Assembly (NCBI GenBank): GCA_009746045.1
Contig: RPFO01000059.1
Coordinates: 1,108,928 to 1,170,927, forward strand
Source: Mesostigma viride
Taxonomy: Eukaryota; Streptophyta; Mesostigmatophyceae; Mesostigmatales; Mesostigmataceae
DNA length: 62,000 bases
Direction: 5' to 3'
Shown: one piece after another, positions 20,481 through 30,900 of the stretch
Layout of the letters: each line of letters starts with the position of its first letter
How positions within the stretch are numbered: position 1 is the stretch's first letter
Made by a program: the position numbers and the translations under genes
The notes under the pieces: model-generated
The model's input: the letters and a program-made list of their open reading frames with translations, nothing else
Database searches by the model: none
Told to the model about the DNA's origin: nothing

Positions 20481-20673
20481 TGCGGGCACCCCAATTTAGG
20501 CAAAACTAGGCATTTCAGGCTATTTTTGGCATACCTGGGTCACCTTAACTGTTATATGGAAATAAACCAACACCCATTTCACCGGAAATGTAAACGAACC
20601 CCCACAGAAGCACTCTCGTCAGCTCATAATCACTCGGCCGTTCAGTTCTCCCTCTCGCGGCAGCTTATATTTC

Positions 20674-21087
20674 CCTTTCCTTCTGTTCGCTGCTACTCTC
20701 ATCCTCCCCCAAGCCCGAGGAGTCTTCCCGTCTCTTCGACAGTTCACTCGATTCGTCGCTACTCCTTTCCCTCCCCTAGCCCTTCTTCCCCTCATTCGCG
20801 GTAACTCAGTACGATTCAGTTCAGTCTCTCTTTGTGCCCCTACGTGGCATTTTCGCTTAGTATTCCTTAGTTCTCAGAGGCCTTTCCTTCTGTTCGCTGC
20901 TACTCTCATCCTCCCCCAAGCCCGAGGAGTCTTCCCGTCTCTTCGACAGTTCACTCGATTCGTCGCTACTCCTTTCCCTCCCCTAGCCCTTCTTCCCCTC
21001 ATTCGCGGTAACTCAGTACGATTCAGTTCAGTCTCTCTTTGTGCCCCTACGTGGCATTTTCGCTTAGTATTCCTTAGTTCTCAGAGG
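20674..21087. repeat. 207-bp perfect-looking tandem duplication
   Basis: 20,674-20,880 and 20,881-21,087 appear identical, starting cctttccttctgttcgctgc and ending ttctcagagg. The sequence is pyrimidine-rich and shares short blocks (gtcgctact, ctacgtggc) with the LINE 5' region at about 13,690-13,735. It may be 5' promoter monomers of a related LINE; that is inference. The rest of 20,571-21,988 holds no recognised gene. Confidence 0.9.
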
Positions 21088-21988
21088 CCGCTCCCCCCCC
21101 CCGCGCCACTTCCCCTGCGTTTGCCACCGGAACTACCCACCCCGCGCCACTTCCCCTGCGTTTTTCACCGGAACTCCAAGCAGAGAGTTGTTTTTTAATA
21201 CACTTAAGGATAGGAATATCGTTAGGTTAAGAGGTACCACGTATCGACCGACTGCAGTCTTGAACTAGGTTTCAATACTAGTCAATAGATTTCAACGGAC
21301 CATATTCACAACACATCAAGTTACAACCGGCGTGGGATCCAACTGAAGTCTGAACTGAACTGGACCTCGAAAGCAGCGTTGCCAGTATAACTGGGGAAGC
21401 TTGAGCTCGGCCGGAGGGGGCGGCAAGAGACGGCCAACCTCGGCCAACCTCCAGTCCCCCACGTGACGTTCCCCAGCTGCCGTGAGCACGACAGGTGCCC
21501 AACTGCCCAAATAGTGCCCATACACTGGGTGTGCTTCCACGTGTTGCCCCGCTGTTGTTATCGGCGTCCGAATTGCAGGATCGTGTTGCACAAAGTGAAG
21601 CAGGGAAATCGTAGCATCGCGCATGGAAATATTCCCCTTTGCCAGATTTGACGCGAGCTGTCCGTGGAACAATGCGCTGAATGCACAAGACCTACCTGAT
21701 GCTAAACCCAATAATTCCCCGCGCCCGAATTTCCAAGGGCGCGCACGGCAGGCCTCCCAAATTTTCGCCGGCTCTTTAGTGGCTTGGGGCAGACGCTTGT
21801 CGCTAAGGTCGCCGTTGCTTTCCCGGGTAGGCGCAAGCGCGATCGCCTTGAACGCTATCCCATTGGGAGTGTCCGCCGAGCATTTGCTTGGGGGCGCCAT
21901 CGGGGCCATATCCAAGGACGGAGCCCTCGCCAATTGGGCCACGCACGTGCTTTTTACGGGTGCCCCCCCGGGCTTCGCGGTGCCAGCC

Positions 21989-24900
21989 ATGGCGGGATCC
22001 CTGCTCGGGCTATTCGGATTAGACCTCGCAATCCAGTTCGTGGGTTTCCTCGTATCGGTTACCTGGAAGGTAGGGCGCTATACAGCCAGCGGGCAAGGAG
22101 CGGGAGTGACAGTTGGGGCGTCTTCCTGTTGGTCTGGTGGTGGTGGCGCACCTTTCGCTGAAAATAACACTTTTCTTTTTCAAAAGGGGCAAAGCACCCG
22201 TGTTTACTGCTTCGCGTTCCTTTTAGGATGATGTCGCTGCGACTTACCGGTGTACTTGTTGTCTTGCCATAAAACCCTCCGTGTCGCCGCGCCATCTGCA
22301 CCTCGTGGCATTGCCTGACCGCCACGTCCCCGTCAGACCGAGAGGCACTATGACCTGACGGGCAGCCTCACCTTTGGGACGCTATCCCTCCTGTCCCTGG
22401 CATCTCAAAGTCTGCCCTCGTGGCGCCAAGTAAGCGCATCACAGTGCACTATGTTCCCTCCGCTCCACCTCTCATGCCTACCCAATGGCATCCACGATTG
22501 GAGGATGCAGCTAACTTCAAACTTCCCAAATGCACTCGCCCACTCATACGGCACGGCACCATCTGTATCCACGCCTCACAGTGCCTTGACTAGGCGAATA
22601 GCTCTCAATGCCGTGACCTGCTTACTCTCTGCCAGTGCGTTATCGTAAAACCTGGCCCCCTGCGTGCTCTTTTGACTCTTCTCAAACCTTGCTGGCTCCT
22701 ATCCTCTTGAGCGACACACCCGTCGGCCAGCGCTTCCATGCGTATCCAACCATTGACAAGGCACGGAACCCATTTACCCATTTACCCATTTACCCATTTA
22801 CCCATTTACCCATTTACCCATTTACCCATTTAGGTGCGCCAGGTTCGAAGGTATCCAACCATTTGCACATGGTTCGCTGCCTTGCAAAGTGGTCGGCGTT
22901 TTGTCGTGTGGCGTTTTGTCGTGTGCCCCTCCCCCGCCGCGCTCACGGCGCACCTGCCCCCATGCGCATGCAGCTGGGATCAACCTGGGTATGCCCCTAA
23001 AAACTCTCAGGGTCCAGGAGAGGACCTCATATTCTCCCAAACCCGCCTAGGAGGCGGCACCGTAGCATCCGCTGTGCGTCTGCAGACTTCTTGTTGTGTT
23101 GCACCCACAGTTAGGCCTGCACCATGATGCAGAGAGAGTCCTCTGTGGCCTGCCCACTCGAGGCAGTGAGAGAAGCTAGGGCGCCCTCCCTCCTCGTTGC
23201 GTCTCGGGGCGGAGGGATCCCATGCGATATCGGCACCCATGCGATGCAGTCACGTTCTTTCAGTTAATCCGCATCCTCCTGGATGCCCGTCCCGTACCTC
23301 TGCTCCGCACCCCGTGCCATCTGGGCGATGCGACATCCATCGTTTCCTGCGTCACGTCATCCTTTGCTGCGTGGGCCACATTCCGCCTCCCCGTCGCAAG
23401 ACAACACGTTGACGTGTGCGAGGCAACACGCTGACATCAGTGAGACATCATGCTGACATGTGTGTGATGTATGCGGCATACGCCATCATGCTGCCACACG
23501 ATGGACGATGCACGTGCGACACTTGTCCCATTGGAGCCACGCTGTGCTTGTCTTATTCGCTGCACCAATGGATTCCCCGCCCACACGTTCCCGTGCCCCG
23601 TTGGAGCGACCCACCAGCGGCTCCTCAGCGGCATGCAGGTGACGTGGGCTGCCCGGTTGGGCAGCTTCCTCTTCTACCGCATCCTCAAGGTACGCCAGTT
23701 AGATATTAAAGGTTAATTGGTAGGGATAAAAAGCTTCCTCTTCTACCGCATCCTCAAGGTACGCCAGTTAGATATTAAAGGTTAATAGGTAGTGATAAAC
23801 AGCTTCCTCTTCTACCGCATCCTCAAGGTACGCCAGTTAGATATTAAAGGTTAATAGGTAGGGATAAAAAGCTTCCTCTTCTACCGCATCCTCAAGGTAC
23901 ACCGCGGTGGCTCCCATCCGCACTGCCATGACCAGCTGTCGTGCCATTAATAGCGGCCGTGGCCTTGGGGTGGGGTGTGAATGCTGCGGGTGCAGCAGGG
24001 CCCGTTTCCGTTGGAAGCCTCGACCGGCCTCCTCTTGCTTGCTTGTCATGCACCAATGCTAAATTGATGTACGTCTCTGCTGCACTGCCATTGCTGGACA
24101 CCTTATGCGGTGCCCCCTTGTCCCTTTTCCCTCCCTTGGAATCCCCTTTCCTGCGCCTACTTTCCTTTCCTTGGTTCCAACATGGTTCCAACATGGACCT
24201 GCCTGCTGCGGCCATGAACGCTCTGTGTAACGACACCAATCCCCTCCCTTTATCCACGTTGAATAGTCGATTGCCCACGTCCCCAAATCCGTGTCCCCGT
24301 ATGTGGCTCCCCCCTGCATTCTTGTGCCTGACGTCCTCATCTCCGCATGCCTCTGTCTCCTGATTTATACTACCATGATGCCATCCGCCACAGGACCGGT
24401 CGGACCGTCGCTTTGATGACGCCAAGAAGAAGCCTGCGAAGATGTTCGTCTTCTGGTTGGTGCAGGTGAGGGATCGTGCGGTTGCTGCGATGGTGCAGGT
24501 GATGGTTCGTGCGGTTGCTGCGATGGTGCAGGTGATGGTTCGTGCGGTTGCTGCGATGGTGCAGGTGATGGTTCGTGCGGTTGCTGCGATGGTGCAGGTG
24601 ATGGTTCGTGCGGTTGCTGCGATGGTGCAGGTGATGGTTCATGCGGTTGCTGCGATGGTGCAGGTGATGGTTCGTGCGGTTGCTGCGATGGTGCAGGTGA
24701 TGGTTCGTGCGGTTGCTGCGATGGTGCAGGTGATGGTTCGTGCGGTTGCTGCGATGGTGCAGGTGAGGGTTCGTGCGGTTGCTGCGATGGTGCAGGTGAT
24801 GGTTCGTGCGGTTGCTGCGATGGTGCAGGTGATGGTTCGTGCGGTTGCTGCGATGGTGCAGGTAGGGGGGGGGGGGGGAGTACGATAGATACAGGGATGG

Positions 24901-27900
24901 ATGGTGTCGGTGTCTCATTAGATGGTGCCGGTAGCGAAGGGTGCAGGGAGGGAGTACTGCTGGTATGAGTAAGGGCATGGCGCAGATCATGTGCTCCTGT
25001 GATGTTGCCGGCGATGGATGGCGAGAGTGGGTCATGGACAGGATCGTGAGAGTGGGTCATGGACAGGATCGTGAGAGTGGGTCATGGACAGGATCGTGAG
25101 AGTGAGTCATGGACAGGTAAGGCCTGGTGCTGGATGGTGCTGGTAGGGGGTGGTGCTGGATGGTGTGGGGGGGATGTTGAGGTCGGGGATGGTACAGGTA
25201 GGGAGTCGCGTGTGCAGGTACTGAGGCCTCTTCCGGTAGAAAAATTCAAGCACTTGATGGTGGGGTCTGATGCAGGCACAGTGTTACAGTGCTACTGTGC
25301 TACTGTGCAACTGTGACATGGCAGGTAGGGGGCGTTGAGGTAGGGGATGATGGGGGGCGGTGCAGGTGTAGCTCATGTCACTGGACCCGAGTGGGACCAG
25401 CGCTTTGTGGTCACAAGGGCCAACTTGTAGTCATGAGGGCCGCATGGCCCGAGTGACTACACGTCGTCCAGAGTGGCCACACAGCGCTGCGTCCCACGAG
25501 TGGACAGTGATACAAGCGGCTTGTCCACGAGTGGGACAAGGGCGGAACTTGTAGCACTGCAGTGGGACAAGTACGAACTGGTAGATTTCGTCAGATTTGG
25601 TGGCCTTGAAGCACTTGGCACCGAGTGATTTGGTCAGACGGGTCGATTTGGTCAGATTTGGTGCCCAAAACGAGGAATTTTTTATTTCTCGGACCATCAT
25701 ATCCGTAGGTGGACATCCCATAAAGACGTTACGGAATCTACACCCTGCGCGTGCCGCGACTGCGTCGGTAAGGGTTCAGTTTCCAGGGAGGCGCGGAAGC
25801 CAATTTTTATACCAGGGTGCAGTACCTACCTGTTGTTTGTCCGCGTGAAAAGTTCAGTGATCCGCTTTAATAGTAGGCCAGCGTATACTGCAGGCCTATG
25901 GCTATGACCGGCGTGGGATCTGACTGACTGACTGACTGACTGACTGCAGGCCTACCAGTGTTAAAAAGCAGAGTGGTCGGCTGATGGCCAGGTGGAAAAG
26001 TGCAAGCCAGCAGTATGTCCACTGTCCAGGAGTGGAGAAATCCGCCTCGCGGTGATTAAAAAAGAAGAATGCACCATGTAACTTCCGGAGTCGTGATAGA
26101 ATATTCAGGCTGACATTTAGTAGAGTTTGTCTCACGGAGCCAGAGTGGGCCAGATTCCGACCCAAAAAATAGAAAGTGTCCAGGACCGGACAAGTCCGAT
26201 GAGTAAAAAAGCAGAGAGCAGGCTGCCGGTAGTATATTCTTGCTGAATGGCAACTGGTCCAGGCTGACAAGTCCAGACCGAATGCAAGCGCCGCACAGTA
26301 AAAAAAGAGGGCGCACCAGTTTCAAAGGCACCAGTGTTGACAGCGCGTAGTACAAGTAGCGCGTCGTAGTTGTGCCGCCCCTCCAACCCCACCCAGCCCC
26401 TTACGGCTTTGAGCGCTGAATACATGGTTTCCCCCGACCGACCTCACGTTCTGGGTTTCCGCTCATACGGATTTACCGTCCGATCATTGATCTACGGCCA
26501 CGAATACGACCGCGCCAGGGCGCCACCTTTTCAGCAGTTTCCCAAAAACTTCCCCACGTTTCAAAAGTGTCATACTTTGTTTCGAAACTATGATCATACG
26601 GCTCAGTTCGCCGGGCCAAATATCTGACAGGCATATGTGCTAGTGGGACCAGGCAATATGCAATCACCGTGATCACATGGGAATTGGCTGGGCACTTGTC
26701 CCATGCTGGGGGCAAGCACAAGAGGATGCAGCTTCACTCTGGTCTCCAGTCCCCTCGCACCCCACCTTCCACTCTGGAAGCTGCTGCGCAAGCCTAGCGG
26801 GGCAGCACATGGCAGCGCGCAGTTCTCCCCTGAAGCTGCACTTGTCTGCTGACCGGTGATGTGTTTGCTTTTCTTGTTGGACATTTGCCTGTCATTTTTG
26901 GGCCTTACTTTTTGGGCCTCACTTTTGGGGGCTTACTTTTTGGGCCTTTACTTCTTGCGCCTTTTGTGGTCGTTGCACGCCAGGGACTCTGGGTGTTCAT
27001 GACCGCACTGCCGGTCCTGTTGCTCAACAACGTCGAGGACAAGACGGCGACCAACCTGGAGTGGTCGGACGCACTGGGTGAGTGTTCGACCTGGGATAGC
27101 AGAGACATGCCAGGTGGCGATAAAGCCATGGAGGGCAGAGCTGGGATGTCATGGTAGGATGCCGTGATGGATTTGGTGACAGGATGTGGTTGTACGATTG
27201 ATGCAAGTGATCTAGTTTACTTTCCAGTTATTGTGTGTTGCTGGCTGGGGCACTGAATAGGAGAAGTGCTGAATATTAACAGCTTGTCTGTGTGACGTTG
27301 GAAGCTGAACGTGCTACCGTGGCGGGGGGGGGGGGGAGAGATGATGCTCTGATCCTGTGGTAGGAATGTGAGATCCATCTTCGGCAACCATCCTGTAAAC
27401 GCATGGCGGGCAGCCATCTGTCAGCCACACGTTGAGGCATTCCCCTTTGCAGCCACCTGCCCAAGTGTCAGGGGCCTTTGCGTCCTCCAGGAAGCACGGC
27501 TAGTGGAGGGGCCGTTTGGAGGAACTGCTCTGCTCGTATCGATAGTGGTGGCAAGGCACTACTCATGTCTGGCACATGCTACTACGTCTGCACGCATTAC
27601 TTATCAAGTTTACCTATGTTGTTGTTTGTATGCCGCTGTCCCTGGCAGGTGTCGCCATGTGGCTCGTCGGCATCGCCCTGGAGACGACGGCCGACATCCA
27701 GAAGATGCGGTGGGTGGTCAAGGGTTGCTGATTCTTGAACGACAAGGCATCACCACCCATGCCTTTTGTGTGGCGATGAAGGCATGGGTTATGGAGGCGG
27801 GAAGACGTGTGGAACAAGTGCATGATGCGTTGCATTGGATACGCATTGGATGCGGTGCTTGTGTAGGATGACGTGTTTGTGTAGGATGACACCAGGTGTG

Positions 27901-30900
27901 CCAGTAGTGAGTTTGTGACGGCAGCTTTCACCTGTACACGGTGCCGCACATGACAGGCGGCGCATGCTGTTCTCCGGCAGTTCTGACGGGAGCAGTGGAA
28001 AAGGTGCCGCGCATATCCAGTGTCAGCTCAACTTTTTCCTAATCCAACCCCCCCGTAGCTGCCACTAGGGGAACGCAGGGGCGGAGCGTGACAGATAAGA
28101 CACGAAGCGCTTGTGAGGGCAAGGCCTGGTGGCATGCCGCCTGGAGCTGTGTGGCATCGCCGATAAGCTTTGGATGCTTTGACTTTGACGTGATACTGGC
28201 AGCTGACTTGTCATTTAGGAGCGAATGCCATCCATGGGTAGGGGCTGGGGTTCAGCTGGATGGATAGAGTGTGCGCCCTCCACAGCACCTGAAAGAGCAG
28301 AGGGCGGAGGAGGGTGTACCGGGATCGAGTGTGCATCTCATGTAGTAGGCCATGGCTGCACAGGGGCGCTGGCTGCGGTAAGACGGAGTCATAGAACTCC
28401 ATTCCACTCCTGTGTTTGCTTTTTTTTTCCCCCCTGGATGCCTAGCTTGGCACCATGGAGCCTTGTTCAGTGCCAATGAGTTGCCTCAGCCTTTGTCAAC
28501 CATGCCTCGTGCTTCAAGTAGATTTGCCCATGTGTCTGTCTAGTGGCCCTCATGGTCATCCGGTTCAAAAGGCATGCACACCTTCAAACATTGTTGATGG
28601 CGGAATGATCGGCCTGGCACCAACTCTCTGTTGTCTACGTTGTGCGTGGTCGGTCCTGGGGGCCTCTGCTTCTTTGTTGAAACAGGTTCAAGGACAACCC
28701 TGCGAACAAAGGGAAGTGGATCGACTCGGGTCTGTGGAGGTGGGTGGCATGCACCCACCGCGTTCCTTGGGTGGCTGTTTGGGTCAGAGGAGCTGCACTT
28801 GTCCCGAGATCAGTAGAGTGTCCTGAGCGTGTGCATCCCTCCATCCCTTCATCCCTTCATCCCTTCATCCCTTCATCCCTTCATCCCTTCATCCCTTCAT
28901 CCCTTCATCCCTTCATCCCTTCATCCCTTCATCCCTTCATCCCTTCATCCCTTCATCCCTTCATCCCTTCATCCCTTCATCCCTTCATCCCTTCATCCCT
29001 TCATCCCTTCATCCCTTCATCCCTTCATCCCTTCATCCCTTCATCACTTCATCACTTCATCACTTCATCACTTCATCACTTCATCACTTCATTACTTCAT
29101 TACTTGCTTCCATTCACCCATTCATTTGCCTCCCTTTGGCGCAGCCGCTAGACACAATTCCAGAGTTCAAGTAGGTATGGCTGGCCTAGGACCACATCAA
29201 GCATGGCCACCGTGAAACCTTGTCCATTTCTATGTGTGGCCGTTGAACGTTTTGGCTGTTGTTGGTGCGTACGCCTGGCGTAACGACGTGCCTTAGGGAA
29301 GGGGAGGGGAGTTCATGTTATGACCACGGGCATGTTGCATCCATTGATGTGGGCCAGACGTACTGGGGAAGGGGAATATCCCTCCTTTTGTGCCCTCAGC
29401 TCCTCGTGTGTAAGTCCCCCATACAACCCCTGCAGGGATACTTGCTGGATTACGGCGGAGTCATTATTTTGGTGGCCTAGGCATGCGCATAGACTGCGCA
29501 TTCTGGTGTGGTAGCATGGCCCCTGACCTTGTGTGCCAAGATCCACCCCATCCCTGCAGGCTGTCCCGCCACCCGAACTACTTCGGGGAGATGCTGCTGC
29601 AAGCGGGCATGTGCGTGACCGCCGCTGCAGCACTGCGCAGCCGACCAGAGCTGTTGGCGGCCTCCGCGGCGGGTCCAGCCTTCGTGACATTCCTGCTGCT
29701 GTTTGTGAGCGGGGTATGTTTTTATATCGTAAGCAGCTGTTTGTGAGGGAAGCGCGTTTCCATCTGGAGGTGTCATGCAAGCTAGTGTGGTGGATGGCTG
29801 GATCTTACGCCAAGCTTACGCCAAGTTGGACGGTCACAAGTTGTGTGGTCGCCGCGGATGTGATGGTTAGATGGCGGATGCTGCATCGCTTTCGGCATGC
29901 CAAAAAGTAGATTAAGAAATGCCATTTCTGTCATGTTGGGACGGGTAAGGGCGTCGGAGGGAACAGAAGGTTGTGAGGTTGGCGGGGCACCTTGCCAACG
30001 GGGGGAGTAGCGCCAAGACAGGACACCCATGCCCACAGAGTCCCGCGGGGGTGTCTGTTGCTAAGGTCATTCAACTTGCCATGGCCTTGCCTTCTACTCG
30101 TCAGCTCATCGTCTGTCCCTGGTCCTCTATGGAGGACTGAGTCAGGTCTCAGTCCTCTACCGAGGACCGAGTTTTTGAGGTTTGTAGAAAATTCCCCCCG
30201 GTCAGAATATTTGAAATGGAAAAAATTTCCCTCAAATTTTCTTCAAATACTACGTAAAAAGATCTTTCTTAGACATGTTTTCGGGATTATTTTTGGATTT
30301 GGTTTGAGCGGCTACATGTACGGTCAAACTACAGTTGAGAAGGGTACTTTTTCACGGGCAACGTGAGTTTTGGAAATGCACGACCTAGCCATGGCGGCTC
30401 GCGCCCATGCATGCAGTTTACGTTTGCGGACAAGTTAGCTGGCCAAACTATATGTGCCCTAGAGATGATACAACTCAACTTTTTGCTCGCGGGGATACGA
30501 TTTACCAGGTGGTGGCACTGTTCTTTCTGGTAAAAACTGCGATAAGGCAGGTCGACAGAATTGATGACTGCCATTGCTTTCCGGCGCAAGTTCAAGGGTT
30601 TATAGGTTTCTTTCTACAGTTTATCATCCATGGTCGTAGAATAAATTGAGTGAAAGTATATATTTGATGATTTCGACCACTCCGTCACGTCATGGTTTGT
30701 GTGCCGTAAAGTGCCACTTTTGCGGGCACCGCCTGGGCCAAGGTAACGCCAGCCGTACCAGGTAAAGCCGGAGTATCGTCGCCTCATCGTTTCTTGATGT
30801 TCGTACATGAGTTTAAGCTTGCAAGGCGTTATCAGGTTCAAGTCTTGATGCTCTTTCTTGACCGTTGCCTGCCCCTCTCTAAAACCCCCTTTTCAGATGA

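Larger units (their letters stand above)
13560..20570 (+). mobile_element. Non-LTR retrotransposon (LINE, L1-like) with intact ORF2
   Basis: The element holds a GC-rich 5' region (from the C-rich tract near 13,552), two short overlapping ORFs (14,401-14,922 and 14,934-16,046) and an intact ORF2 (16,074-20,480). The ends are uncertain. No LTRs are seen, and no long poly(A) or clear target-site duplication could be found by eye. The motif aatgtaaacgaacc occurs both near 13,784 (5' region) and near 20,588 (just past the 3' end), which may mark the start of a second, truncated copy downstream. The uninterrupted 1,468-codon ORF2 suggests a recent insertion. Confidence 0.85.

Noticed and set aside
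21316-21990. 224-aa ORF on the - strand
   Set aside because: Overlaps the first-exon region of the DUF1295 gene in GC-rich sequence; no recognisable domain. It cannot be fully excluded.
24365-25060. Antisense ORFs of 221-231 aa (PSPAPSQQPHE, HHLHHRSNRTN)
   Set aside because: Antisense of the 33-bp array; the sense strand carries a conserved exon at its edge.
28744-29215. HPFIPSSL repeat ORFs
   Set aside because: Translations of the CATCCCTT microsatellite inside DUF1295 intron 7.
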